Of a DNA stretch of 64,000 nucleotides, positions 44,290 through 54,954 are shown one piece after another. The stretch comes from Fasciola hepatica. Lineage: Eukaryota > Platyhelminthes > Trematoda > Plagiorchiida > Fasciolidae. Under the pieces are notes generated by a model. The model saw only the letters and a list, made by a program, of their open reading frames with translations, was not told the DNA's origin and searched no databases. The stretch is from contig CANUEZ040000210.1 of the NCBI GenBank assembly GCA_948099385.1, forward strand, positions 2,293,501 through 2,357,500. Direction: 5' to 3'. Made by a program: the position numbers and the translations under genes. Position 1 is the first letter of the stretch, and each line of letters opens with the position of its first letter.

Positions 44290-46234
44290 GAACATAGCAC
44301 GTCGTGGGATCCTGTCAGGGGACATGTGTAAAACATGTCCCAACCATCTTAGCCTGATCAGCTCAAGTGTTTCATCTAATGATTTGATCCTTGAACCGTG
44401 AGACTTTCCACCGAATCTCAGCATTGCTCACACGGTGTTCCCACCAGATTCGAGCAAGAGTACGAAGACATCGGTGTTCAACTACCGACAATCTTCGTAT
44501 GTCCTCCACCTGCAGTGGCTATGTCTCCGAACCATACAAAAGCACGGGCCTCACTGCTACAGTGTACACTCGACCCTTGATGGGTAAACGGATGTCACGT
44601 GGACGCCACAGATGACTCAGGTTGGCAAATGCCGAACGAGCCTTCTGTATACGCAGAGACACTTCGTCCGACATCCTACCTCCGGGTAAGATGCAGCTAC
44701 CCAGATAACAGAACTTTGTCTACCACATTTATAGTCTCCCCAGATACTGGAGGGTTTGGCGTTGGACCAACCCAGTCCTGCAACAGCATCTTGCACTTTG
44801 AAGGTGTAAAACGCACACCGAACATTGGTACGCAACCCGTCAAGCTGTCTAGAAAAGTTTGCAACTTGAATGGATCTTCACTTAGAAGAACTAAGTCGTC
44901 TGATATCTTTTCACCCGCGAAAAGTTCAATGCCGCTATCCTCACCTGACAAAAATGCGGTCTCTAGGACCATACCAATCACAAAAGTAAGGAGAAAAGGA
45001 GAGAGGGGGCAACCGTGACGTACATCACTTTTTGTGGTAAACTCGGATTAAAAATCACCCGAACTCGGCTTCGACCAATAATGTAAAAGGATTTTAGGAT
45101 GGAAATGAATTCCTGTGGTAGACCTTTCAGCAATAGGCAGTGTCAGAGAACTGTGCGGTCGACTGAGTCGAAGGCCGCTTTAAGATCGAGAGAAACGGAG
45201 ATAGTGGGCCTACGGAAGGTGTGTTCTAAAATTTGTGGGAGAGTGAAGATGTGATCAATACAACCTGGACCATGTCTAAACCCAGCTTGATTCTCGTGCG
45301 AGTACTGTTGGCGAGCATTAGATAAGCGGTGGAGAATAATACCAGCGAGCAGTTTGGATGTGATGCTAACCAGACTTATTCCCCTGTGGTTTTCACAGGA
45401 GGACCTGTAGCCTTTCTTATAAGTCGGTACGATCACCGATTCACACCAACTCATTGGAACTTGTTCCTTCTCCCATATCAAACCGAGGAGTTTCGTCAAC
45501 TCCAGTGAGAGTGCTGGGCCACCGCCTTTGAAAATAGACGGAGACAACCTATCCGGTCCGGCAGCCTTATGTCGCTTAAAAGAGCTTATCTCGCGGTGAA
45601 CCTCTGTTTCTGATGGAGGACTGGTATCAACAACAAGAGCTGTACCCATTGCGCTAGTGATCAAACCTGAAGAGGATGAAGACCAATCAAACTGCTTCTC
45701 GAAATGCTCCGCCCAGCGAATTAAACGATGCTGCTGAGTTTGAATCAGCGAACCGTTCGCTTCTTTGGTCAAATCGCTAACTCCTGGTTTACGTGAACCG
45801 GCTTGTCTAATCAAACGGAAAAGGTTGCGGCTTTTGCCAATCGCCGCAACTTTTTCCATCTCCCTACACTTCGCAATCCACCAGTGCTCACGGTCATTTC
45901 TCAGACTCCGGATCAGTTGGCGTTTAAGACATTTCCGTGCCTCGTCGTATCTGGAATCTGAAAGAATCGTTCTGCGCACATCTAACCATGCAACTGAGGA
46001 TGCAGATATCCATCGTTTCTGTGTGTGTCTAGTTGTTGGACGTTGTATGGCATCAGCAGCCGCAGGTAGAGCCTGTTTGATCTCTGTCCATCGCTTTTCT
46101 GGATCCTGAGCATCTGACTGCATCGATAACCTGGTGGATAATTTTGTTCGGGAAGCAGATCGTTGGTTATCTTCCAGTAGCAGCTGCAGAGGATGCTTAG
46201 TTTTGGCGTTGTTTCGGCCACCAACGAGGCGCAA
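44290..46234 (-). pseudogene. RTE-like reverse transcriptase, degenerate
   Basis: A 363-codon open segment (46234 to 45143) carries HKAAGPDRLSPSIFKGGGPAL, SVIVPTYKKGYRSSCENHRGISL, HENQAGFRHGPGCIDHIFTL and ISVSLDLKAAFDSVDR (motif A). A stop and frameshift follow. In the segment 44981-44697 the catalytic motif reads ISDDLVLL, with YADD altered but the Asp pair kept. FTPSKCKMLLQDW identifies the following thumb. The LINE continues to the endonuclease upstream. Confidence 0.82.
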
Positions 46235-46422
46235 GCTGAAGCGCGCGCGGACAAGAGCGTGATCAGTGTCTACAGACAGGGACCAAAATGATCGGCAGTC
46301 TTGAGTTGATCCGCGCCAGCGGTAACCGGCAGCGATATGGTCGGTCTGAGCCCTACGCTGTGAAGGCGCAGGAGGGGACGCCTGGTTAGCCGGTGTTGTT
46401 TTTTGTACCCGTTAGGAGTAGT

Positions 46423-46960
46423 TCATGGTCGGAACAGTTGAACGAGTCGATCACCGTTATCAACTCGATCGGCTGGAACGCAATATCGGCCTCCCATGTT
46501 CCTGCGCGTCTCGTCTAGGCTTCCGACTTGAGCATTGAAATCACCAGCAACAACCATGCTGTCTGTAGAGCGCACGCTACGGAGTAGTTGAGACAAATCC
46601 TGATAGAGTTCGTCTTTAGCCTCAGGAGAGCTACAGTCAGTTGGGGCATACACAGAAACTACAATCAGGCATCGGCGCTTCAGTCTAGTGCTGTTTACAT
46701 GCACAGAACCATTCAACCGAACTGCACACAGACGGCTGCTAACTGGGATCCAGTCAAACAGTGCATGCTCAGCCTTCACGCTCAGAGCGATACCAACTCT
46801 GGCCTGACCACGAGCACTAGAGACCGAATCACCCGACACGCGACGAGTAAAACGAGAAGCCTAGCTTGCTTCAGGAGAACGAAGTGTTAACACGGAAGTG
46901 TTGGGTCTTGTATGCGTGTTTCGGAGACACAACACACGTCTATGCTAAAGGTTTCAAGAG
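46423..46960 (-). pseudogene. RTE-like endonuclease, degenerate
   Basis: The minus-strand frame 46839-46423 contains ARVGIALSVKAEHALFDWIPV, VVSVYAPTDCSS and MVVAGDFNAQVG, the catalytic core of an APE-type endonuclease. The upstream ETRIQDP motif sits near 46890-46910 in another frame. It is a homologue of 38250-38800. Confidence 0.8.
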
Positions 46961-47049
46961 TCCTGGCTAGGGCAGCCTGTTGTCCTGTTTGGCACAGTGT
47001 GCGGACGTTGAAAGCAGCTAAATGAAGAGGATGCTTAGGTCGAAGAATG

Positions 47050-47872
47050 GATTCTCTTTATTCTCCCGTCTCTAATTTGCTACCCTTTCCGAGAGTTACA
47101 GGTTCACACTCACGACTCATTATGGCTATTGGTACGCATTTAGAATTGGAACGTAAAAGATGAAGAGCAGAGTAATAAGGAATGTTTCCCGATTGACCGC
47201 TGGAGATTACTGGGCACATCATAATTCGCGGCTGCCTACACCGCAGAAGAGGTTTTTCTTTGGGAACCCCAACCGGAGCCTTTGACTCAAAAGTCTGACC
47301 CACAAGACAGTGGGGCGTTAACCCAGAACAGGAACGTGACTGAATAATCCGTGAAGGAACTTCTTCTGGTCTGTCACGTGCGACCTGATTACTGCATGCG
47401 TTCTGTCTTGTCTTCGTTGGTGCTTCGTTATCGATCCGCTTTTCGGATTAATTCATTTTCCCCACGCCCCCAGTGGAGCAAGTGGAATGCGTACGGAGCA
47501 GCATCCTTTGGACTGGGGGCTGCCCAGCTTAGGCGGGCGATAGCTGCCCAATGAAGTGCGATGACTGCTCCCACCGTCGAGAGAAACCCTAGGTACTCCA
47601 CTTTTACGTCCGTCTAGTGGAGGTTTTTAGACCGGTAAATTGTTTCTCTCCGGGTTTATTCACTGGAGTGTCCTCTCCAGGAGCATAGTGGTTAGAACCA
47701 GATGTTGCCCATCAACTGGTTCTGAGACTGGACTTCTTCTGGCCTCTATCCATCGACCTGCCAGGCATGATTGCATCTCCGGCTTGGGGAAGCCATTCTG
47801 CATAGCTCTTTGCGTCATGGAGGCACGCAAACCATCACACCATGCCGAGGTGCAGTCTCGTCGTGATGGTAG
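47050..47872 (-). other. 5' UTR of the minus-strand RTE-like LINE
   Basis: On the minus strand, 47480-47872 matches 37437-37620 and the pieces at 53925-54040 and 54955-55200. A small hairpin, GGCTT-CCCC-AAGCC, is kept, with loop CCTT in the plus-strand element. The 47050-47480 part has no recognised feature. Confidence 0.7.
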
Positions 47873-48130
47873 GGCTCTCACTGTACCGTGGTCTCTCTTG
47901 GAAGGAGCGCTCCTTTATACGATGCTGTCGCTTCAGATTAGGGTAAGAGTAATGGTCGGGTCAGATGTACAATGTTTCCGTGGGGTAGCAAACATTGAAG
48001 CAGAAGGTAAGGTACTAAGTGAAATGTTCACAAAATAACGAGAGGTCGGAATGAGAAAATATGCTTAGGTCAGAATTATCAACCATATCTCTGAGTCGCG
48101 CGAGGTTTTCTAGGTGACACTGTTGACCAC
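47873..48130. other. unassigned sequence
   Basis: No gene or repeat was recognised between the 5' end of the RTE-like LINE and the next LINE fragment. Confidence 0.4.
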
Positions 48131-48790
48131 ATATCTTACGGTCACGGCTTTAAGTGAAACACGTGTCTACTCTTAGAGTGAAGCATTGGGGAAACCTTTA
48201 ATTTGCGTGATCAGAACAGCCAACTGGAGGACGACAAACAATACGAAACAAGTCCGAATTGTGAACAAGACAAGGATCGGGCGTGGCGTCAAATCTGATG
48301 GGGAAGGTAACAATGTTGGTCAGACTGAGATGTATGAAATCTCACAGACAACGCAAGGAAGAATCAAATAAGTTCAGTAGATTGGTGTAGGCAGTATCAA
48401 AGAATTCATCAGGTTCAGAGCAAGGACAATTTGAGGAAAGGTACATGTTAACAAGAATAAAAGACGTGTGATGACTTAATTGTTTGGATTTGCACTCTAG
48501 TGCAGAAGGACTGATGTGAGATGTGGAATGCGTAAAAATACATTTCGTCCGATTACATCATCGTTCATCCATGAGAGTAACGCCACCACGTTTACGGTAC
48601 AGAGCCTGGCGGTCGGCGCGAAAGGAACCAGAATCGTCCAGTGGGATAATTTCATCAGTATCAGTGCGGAGCCAGGTTTCTTATAGCAGTTGATTATACT
48701 CCCGATAATGGACAAAATCGGTCAATTCCGTCAACTTTCCAGGCAGTGATCGAACGTTGAAGCTAATGATAATTGGTAAGCCATAGTTCT
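48131..48790 (-). pseudogene. CR1/L2-like LINE endonuclease N-terminal fragment
   Basis: On the minus strand, ISFNVRSLPGKLTEFVHYRE near 48710-48770 is the N-terminal Asn motif of a CR1/L2-type endonuclease. It is followed by ETWLRTDTDEIIPLDDSG near 48630-48690 (catalytic Glu), RGGVTLMDE near 48570 and MYLSSNCPCSEPDEFFDT near 48400-48450. RT is absent, so this is a 3'-truncated or rearranged copy. Confidence 0.68.
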
Positions 48791-49599
48791 CAAAGTTTTC
48801 TTCCTTAGTCTAATTTTCTCACAAGCTCGATGTTTATAGCGATGCTCGTTCAGCTGGGGTAGGTCGAGGTGGTCAGTCCATGACATGACAGAAAAGTAGG
48901 AAAACCTCGTTCACTGGTGTCGGCCCACTGGGATGTGTAAGACTTTCGGGTTGAGGTCCTTTGATTACTTTGTTTTTGGCTGTTTCTCACTTTATGCTTC
49001 TGTTCCTTTTGCCGTCGACTTGATTATATTGTAACCGAAACCAGAACACAACAGTGCGAGGTTGATGCTTATATGAGCCGAACTGTGTCGCAACCTAAAA
49101 CTGATGCGAAATGCATCAAGCCGTTGGTAATGGAACGCTCGAGTAGCGGTTGCCTCGCCTGGAAAGTGAACAGTTTCTGTTCTATTCGTTTCCAGCCAAA
49201 CGGGAGCGGTGGAATACTTCAGCAAGCTGAAATGACAGGAGAAAGACACATTTGCAGGGATTGGAGCCGCCTCCTGTACATTACGCCGAGGGTAATGTGG
49301 ACGGTCGATTTGCCACAGCCACCACGTATTCTGGGCATACTAAACTGAAATGTACCACTGCTCGCGGTTGTTTCGGGAACTCCTCACTTTGCACCCCAGT
49401 GATTGGCACATGTCACTACATTCAAGTGAAGTTTAGGTACATGCTCCATAGCTAAAAATGCCCACTTTTCTTTTAGGTGAAACTGACAAATTGACCCGGA
49501 GTAAAGAACAACGGAAGGTTCCCGTCCGGGTGTGATAGTGATTTACGTACTTTACTTTTATGCGGCTAGCTCCTGCGAAAGGATGAGCCAGCTTCATGC
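48791..49599. other. no recognisable gene
   Basis: Open frames of 67-91 codons are present without known motifs. The part near 49140-49250 is open on both strands, which usually means chance. Confidence 0.4.
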
Positions 49600-52500
49600 A
49601 TGTCCCGAGTGGGACCTGCTCATGGGCGGCTATCGAATGCGAGACCTAAACACAAGGAAATCCAGTTCTGCTTCCAGTTGCGAACATCGTAGACAGACTG
49701 GTATCCTAATCCCTCAACGTCTGATTTGACAACACTGACCCATGTCTTCAGCTGTCTTCCAAGGCGACAGCGCCATCCTGGACGTCGAATAGGAGCGAAG
49801 TACTTTTTGAGATCTTCGTGTCCGAACGTCGTAGGTGTCCAAACCGCTGCAATCATCGGCGTTGGTGGAACATTGCGAGCTTTTCGATGTCAAAGCACGG
49901 TTGTTTTGTCGTCTCGTTAGAAAGCTTTCCGTGTCAAGCCATTTTCAGTATCCGTCACAGATAATAATGGTCAAACACTTCTAGCTTTCTGATGTTTTTG
50001 ACGTGAACTGGCCACGCCTCGCAACCGTAGGTCCGCATTTCATGCATAGCGACCCGGAAGACGTGGACTTTGGTCCGGTGACTGATTTCGTTTCGCGCCC
50101 AGGGTGCATTGCGAAGCTGAAGAAACGCAGACCTGGCATTGTCCATGCGCAACTTTACTTCGTCTTTGGCTTGGCTCTTCGGGAAAATCGCGGATTCCAG
50201 ATTTTTGAACGCCGGAACATGTTCAATTTGTTCGCTGTTCAAGTATATCAGTACAATAGACTGTGTAGTGCATGTCAAAAAGGATCTTGATCTTCGAGGT
50301 ATTGATCTCTAGTCCCATAGATTTTGTAAAGGATTCTACGCGATTGAGAACCGACTCTAATACAATTAGGCTATCTCCGAGGATGATGATATCGTCTACG
50401 AATTCTAGATCGGCGAGGAAAGCATCGGTACCCAGCGGAATACCAGGGTAATCAGTGATCGCCTGATGCGTTATTCAATCGATGGTGTAGTTGAACAGCA
50501 CCGAGAACAGGGGACAGCCTTGTCTAACACTGGAGCTGAGGAAGAAGTCATTGGACTCCTCTCCGTAGATGCGTATTCTCGCGCGGGTATTTGCGTAGTA
50601 CGATCTCATGAGACTGATAATCTTCTGGGGCATTCCATCCGCTTGTAGTGTAGTTTATAGCGATTCTCTGTCAGTTGAGTCAAAGGTAGCCCGAAAATCA
50701 ATAAAACAAGCTTCAGTCGGTTGATGAAACTTGTACCGATGTTCTAATACTCGGCGGAGGGTGAACATTTGGTCCGCGCACTCTCTACCACGGCGGAAGC
50801 CTCCTTGTTTGGGGCCTGTGCTCGCGTCCCACACCGCTGAGAAGTGGTTGAACAAAAGTATGGAAAATATTTTGGTGGTCATGTCGATTAAACTGATGCC
50901 ACCATAGTTTTCGCACACTGCCTTGTCGCCCTTCTTTGGAAGAGGGAGTGAAATTAAAGTCCCCCTAGTCCGCTGTGAATTGTTCTTTTTCCTAGGTTGA
51001 GCAAAACAGGGTGTGCAATGACTTGAGCAGTGTCGAAAGACAATTTATATATCCCCAGTACGATGCCGTCTTCTTCAGGGGATTTGCGGTTCTTTAGCTT
51101 GTGCAATACATCGGAGACATCTTGGGTTGGTGGATTGTTATTAACGTCATAGCCCTCGCGCTGAGTTGCTGGTATTCGGTACGTATAGCATTCAGTGGGA
51201 CGGTTCAGTAGACAATCGAAGTGTTCAGTTCATCGTTGCACATATTTATCCTGCTCAGGAATGATCAACCCGGCAGCATCGTGGAGGGCCTCTGCCGGAT
51301 ATCGCTTGCCGGGTGCAATGCAGATTAAACGGAAGATCTTTGAGAATTCACTGCAGTTAGCTGTCACCTCCATGGTTTCCGCAATTTCAGTCCAACGGTT
51401 GCTGCGGTTGCTCCTGGTCGAATGGTTGGCTTTTCGTTGAATATCACGGAAGTCTGGGTGACCAGATAGTCGCCCCTGAGATTCAGTCTTTCTGTCGTCG
51501 TCGTCGCGTAAAGCCCAGTTCATTTAAAGCGTATTATTCGATCGATGCCTTGAGTGAAGTCGACTGATTTTCCGCGTGTACTCCACCTATGAACATGGTG
51601 GCTAGACTGAAGGCAGTAGAGTTCAGGACCGCTTGGCGCTTTCTCGGTAACCCTAACGCTGGTGTTTTAATCCGCTTCGGGGCATTTTTTTGCTGCGATT
51701 GGCTAGAAGGATCTTGGAGCGTGCACGGACGAGGGAGTCGTCAACGCCATTCTTGCTACCAGTCTCCGCGTCTTGGAAGAACCAGCGATCTTCAGTGGAA
51801 AATGACCAGCGTGATCGTATGAGAATGTAATCGATCTGGTGCGCTGTGTGGCCATCATTAGCATACCACGTTAGCAAGTGCTTCCTGGGACGTTGGAAGC
51901 AGGTGTTTGTGACGGTTAGGCTGTTGAAGTCTGCAAAGTTGGCGAGACGTTCACCATTGCTACACTGCTGTCCGAGACCATATTCTCCCAAAATATGTCT
52001 AGTTGCTTCGGTGGAGAGACCAGTGAGGGCCGTTCAGTGCCCTGCAACCGGGAAAATGTAACGTTTCGGAACGCTGTTTGTCACCTCTTGTAGCCTGTCG
52101 TAGAACTCGTCCTTTGCCGCTTCTTCGGATGCAACTGTTGGGACTAAGACCACAATAACCGATACGCTCAAGGGCGAGGCTTGAAAATGAGCTAGGGCGA
52201 TCCGAGGGTATATTGGGTTCCATGAAATAAGTGTTTTGTTAGCCTTGTTACCGACAGCTATCGCGACGCCGTGAAGACCAGAGCTGACGGTAGAGCCGCT
52301 GTGATATGGATGGCAACTATCATCTACTCCGGGAACCTTTATACACCGGGTGCCAGAATTCGGCAGTTGAACTTCGGAGAGACTTGCAATTTCGTTGCGA
52401 TAGTCATGTGGCGTTCGGGCGGTGATGGCTTGGCTTCCGATGTTCAACAGTGTTCATACATTCCGGTAGACGATTTGGATGTTATTCTGCGTCTTAAGGC

Positions 52501-52600
52501 CCCTAGCTGGCATATTTGTCCCTTCGGCCACGGAAAGCACGAGACGCGTCGCTCACCGGGGATGCCGCAGCACGAGCGATGTGTGTAAGGGAACTGGCCG
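49600..52600 (-). pseudogene. second RTE-like LINE family, EN-RT, degenerate
   Basis: On the minus strand an endonuclease starts near 52450 with NIGSQAITARTPHDYRNEIASL. It continues with GLHGVAIAVGNKANKTLISWNP near 52200-52270 and HTAHQIDYILIRSRW near 51800-51850. RT shows MCENYGGISLIDMTTKIFS near 50860-50918, QGGFRRGRECADQMFTLRR near 50760 and ACFIDFRATFDSTDR near 50670-50715 (motif A). LEFVDDIIILGDS near 50370-50410 is motif C with both Asp kept. The C-terminus has YGCEAWPVHVKNIRKLEVFDH near 49970-50020. It differs from the family at 37437 in text and active-site motif. Confidence 0.78.
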
Positions 52601-53415
52601 TGAAGGGTCTTGGGGATTTGGTACGAAATGGCGTTTCCTGCTTCACTCGGTTTTTTGTTCGAGGTAGCAACTCTAGCCCATGCACAGCCAAATGCTATCT
52701 GTCGGGCAACAGGAATTTTTTGCTTTGAGAGCCGGTGACCGAACGAGCGGTTCGTACGCCTTTTGGATGGTAGTCTACAGATCCGGGATGCCCAACGCGT
52801 CCTAGTGATCTTCATGCATGACCGCCGGTGGATTCACAGAAGCTCGTTCGCCACTCGGTAGAAGTCACCTAGACCTAGGGGCCCATTCAACCCTGTTGAT
52901 TGGGCGGTTTTCCTTGGTAGCCGTTGAATCCCAGCAGGTCTCATCCGCATGTGCAGAAGTATCCGTCTTCGTATGCTGTGCGCCATCTCACTAATGTTTT
53001 AAGGCTTAAATACCCCATACACCCCTGATAGTGATTTAGGCGACAACGGGTTTCTGTCTACTGACGGTTTTCCTTTACACTGCTATTTACTTCAATTTTG
53101 GTTTTTTTGATGGTGCTGAAAGGCGGTGACCAAAACCAGTGCATGGATGTGCGAAGCTAATGCTTGCAAAAAGTACAGTGCCGATGTTGTTCACATCAAA
53201 CGGAAGTGATCAAACAATCAACATCGTAAGCTTATGTTTTTCTAGGCTCATTTCCAGACCTTGTTATCATCTGTCGCTGACTCCTTCCGCAAAAATGGTA
53301 TGTTTTTTGTGTGGCAGTTAAAAAGAGTGTGCTAATGTATCATTGATGATACTCATGCCGTTGTTTAATAGCGTTATTGAATAGTATTGTGTTCCTTTTC
53401 AGACTTATTCCCAAA
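52601..53415. other. upstream region of the LYRM4-like gene
   Basis: No transposon text is evident from about 52860. A possible 3' splice site (TTTTTCTAG at 53236-53244) and a donor-like AATGGTATGT near 53294-53303 could bound a small 5' non-coding exon. A clear acceptor lies just before the gene. No TATA box is convincing. Confidence 0.35.
53391..53402 (+). promoter_or_regulatory. 3' splice acceptor before the LYRM4-like start codon
   Basis: GTTCCTTTTCAG is a pyrimidine tract ending in CAG, 13 bases before the ATG. It could join an upstream exon or accept a spliced leader, since flatworms trans-splice. Which of the two cannot be decided from sequence. Confidence 0.6.
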
Positions 53416-53682
53416 ATGCGGATTACCAGAGTTTTGACCACACTGTCTCCACAGGCGAAAAAACTATACGAGGAACTTCTCTGTGAATCTCGGAAGTTCC
53501 AAAATTATAATTTTCGAGCATATTTCGATCGCAAAGTTCGACGATCTTTTAAAGATATTGAAGCTATGGGAGAACCACAGCTGTCGGCAGCACTCAAGAA
53601 GAATGAGGAATTACTCTCCCTGCTGCGGCGCCAGGTCACATTAAGTAGTTTCTTCCCGACCAAGAAAACATTGTTGGATTGA
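53416..53682 (+). CDS. LYRM4: ISD11/LYRM4-like mitochondrial Fe-S biogenesis protein
   Basis: An intact 88-residue frame opens at the first ATG after a splice acceptor. LSPQAKKLYEELLCESRKF near residues 9-27 is the LYR-type helix, and YNFRAYFDRKVRRSF near 30-44 is the most diagnostic segment of ISD11. RRQVTLSSFF near 71-80 is the usual C-terminal block. Human ISD11 is about the same length, as I recall it. The protein binds the cysteine desulfurase NFS1 and acyl carrier protein in the mitochondrial matrix and is required for iron-sulfur cluster assembly. The Arg of the LYR tripeptide is Glu here. It lies among transposons and has no intron within the coding part. Confidence 0.85.
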   Translation: MRITRVLTTLSPQAKKLYEELLCESRKFQNYNFRAYFDRKVRRSFKDIEAMGEPQLSAALKKNEELLSLLRRQVTLSSFFPTKKTLLD

Positions 53683-53688
53683 AATAAA
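53683..53688 (+). terminator. polyadenylation signal directly after the stop codon
   Basis: AATAAA begins at the base after the TGA stop (53680-53682). A GT-rich stretch (CAGTTTTGTGCTTTATTCTG) follows within 15 bases. The 3' UTR would be very short. Confidence 0.75.
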
Positions 53689-53924
53689 CTTCAGTTTTGT
53701 GCTTTATTCTGACGTTGTATCTTACTTTTCACTAACTAAATCGTGAGTACTTATTTGCCAACATCGGATATTTTTTAAACATTATTCCCACCTTACAGCA
53801 ATGGATAATTTAATCTGCCGTTTTATTCCTCAGTCGATTATTTAACCGGTCGCTTCGTTCTCGTCAGTTTAGTTCTGAAATGGGTTTTGAGTGTTTTTGA
53901 GTAATCCAAATGAAAATGTCAACG
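53689..53924. other. 3' flank of the LYRM4-like gene
   Basis: AT-rich sequence with no recognised gene. Confidence 0.5.
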
Positions 53925-54039
53925 TAATCATCACGAAACTGTGCATTGACGTTGTGTAACGACTTTTGTGACTCAAAGAGCTACGTAGGATGGTTTCTCC
54001 AAGCCGGAGGTGCAATCATGCCTGTTTGGTCAATGGGTA

Positions 54040-54040
<1 letters not shown>
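53925..54040 (+). repeat. RTE-like 5' UTR fragment, part 1
   Basis: This matches 37432-37555, including CAAAGAGCTA, AAGCCGGAGGTGCAATCATG and GTCAATGGGTAG. It is the 5' end of an RTE-like copy that continues at 54955 after an insertion. Confidence 0.78.

Positions 54041-54107
<67 letters not shown>
54041..54107. repeat. (TA)n tract
   Basis: About 67 bases of TA repeat lie at the 3' end of the minus-strand hammerhead SINE and directly abut the RTE 5' UTR. Confidence 0.97.
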
Positions 54108-54110
<3 letters not shown>

Positions 54111-54323
54111 TGAGTAGTAGGAGATTAGATTTGTATAATATGATTCATCATGCAGCTTGAACGCTCAACTCACCATTGAAAACCATGGAAGCACTGTACA
54201 GCTGTTTCATCCTTGTTGGGAATCATCAGCAGTGCACATTCACCGAGCCCCCACGGGGACTCGAACCCGGGGTGAACGATTGTGAATCGAACACCTTAAC
54301 CACAAGGCTATCCGGACTGGCTC
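54108..54323 (-). mobile_element. tRNA-like SINE with hammerhead ribozyme (Sm-alpha-like)
   Basis: On the minus strand the unit begins with a tRNA-like head (54245-54323) whose ends pair (GAGCC with GGCTC). It holds an A-box-like TAGCCTTGTGGTTAAGG at 54294-54310 and a B box GGTTCGAGTCC at 54257-54267. A hammerhead follows, then a body ending at the (TA)n tract. A pol III promoter plus hammerhead is the arrangement of the schistosome Sm-alpha family. The copy lacks an A-rich tail and ends in TA repeats instead. Confidence 0.8.
54191..54235 (-). ncRNA. hammerhead ribozyme 3 (within the SINE)
   Basis: On the minus strand, stem I is GCACTG paired with CAGTGC (six perfect pairs), then CTGATGA, stem II TTCC/GGAT with a CAACAA loop, GAAA, the self-complementary stem III CAGCTG, and TA. 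Cleavage is predicted after GTA. The base pair of stem II next to the core, G-C in active hammerheads, is U-U here, so activity may be reduced. The organisation is the same as in the Sm-alpha ribozyme. Confidence 0.8.
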
Positions 54324-54466
54324 ACAACGGTTTGTTGAACATCTACATTACATAATATAGCACCAGTGACGGAAGGGTGCTATATCATGTAGTGTAAATG
54401 TCCAACAAACCGTTGTGAGCCAGCCCGGATAGCCTTGTGGTTAAGGTGTTCTATTCACAATCGTTC
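54324..54466. repeat. head-to-head inverted repeat joining two SINE heads
   Basis: The SINE head with its flank on the minus strand (GGTGCTATATTATGTAATG to GCCTTGTGG) is repeated on the plus strand at about 54374-54466. Each arm is about 90 bases including GAGCCAG(T/C)CCGGATAGCC. The loop is about ten bases (AGTGACGGAA). The plus-strand copy stops after ATTCACAATCGTT and lacks the B box and ribozyme. Confidence 0.8.
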
Positions 54467-54590
54467 TCTCTCCAGTTATGCTTCATTCTTCCCATTTTTT
54501 TGCGTTAGAACTGGCTTGAAATCAAGCTTGGTGCTAACGCAACAAAAATGGGAAGAAAGAAGTACAAATGAATGAGAGAGAACGGTTATT
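54462..54590. repeat. second hairpin, adjoining the SINE pair
   Basis: CGTTCTCTCTC, CATTCTTCCCATTTTT and GCGTTAG near 54464-54510 reappear inverted as CTAACGC, AAAAATGGGAAGAA and GAGAGAGAACG near 54534-54587. The loop is about 25 bases. No coding potential is present. Confidence 0.75.
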
Positions 54591-54954
54591 AAATAGGAGA
54601 AACCTAAGTAATTTTCCATCGTACACGTCTTGATGTTTTTATTTTGTGTGTTCAAGGGGTACGAAGTGCCACTGGCTTCTGTTCTGGGCCGAGCCTCAAC
54701 CTCTCTAACCAACAACAATCCCTGTCCCCTGGGGTCAGCCAGGAAAGTGGGAAGCACCAACCAGAGCTAGCGCTGATATTACTCTATTCATAACCCTACG
54801 TCAAATCATGATCTGGCCGCAGCGTCGCTTCTAGTCTCGACCGGCACGTGCGAATAGAGCGCGGAAAGATAAGCGATAGGCAGGCACTCATAAAACATTC
54901 GAGCCATCAGTGGGTTTAGGCATAACGAAGCCCAATGTAACTGAACGAGCTGAT
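54591..54954. other. unassigned insert sequence
   Basis: This sequence separates the hairpins from the resumed RTE 5' UTR. No family was recognised. Confidence 0.4.

Larger units (their letters stand above)
43640..47872 (-). mobile_element. full-length but degenerate RTE-like LINE
   Basis: A complete RTE-like layout lies on the minus strand: 5' UTR (about 47050-47872), endonuclease (about 46420-46960), linker and RT (44290-46234), C-terminal tail (43860-44400 with an insert) and 3' UTR. The 3' side near 43670-43690 has AGTTC repeats. The 5' terminus coincides with that of the element at 37437. Several frameshifts and a damaged active site show it is inactive. Confidence 0.82.

Noticed and set aside
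48405..48420. Another CTGATGA on the minus strand as a hammerhead
   Set aside because: No stem II or GAAA strand follows. Similar isolated CTGATGA words near 13257, 42049 and 44219 fail for the same reason.
53294..53303. ATG next to a GTATGT donor as the true start of the LYRM4-like gene
   Set aside because: Splicing it to the acceptor at 53402 puts that ATG out of frame with the LYRM4-like sequence. At best it marks a non-coding exon.
53377..53415. N-terminal extension of the LYRM4-like frame from a TTG
   Set aside because: The extension crosses the splice acceptor, and the ATG at 53416 gives the expected family length.
54245..54323. Candidate tRNA gene on the minus strand
   Set aside because: The A and B boxes and paired ends are tRNA-like, but the anticodon stem and part of the T stem do not pair well. 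It also runs straight into a hammerhead and a SINE body.
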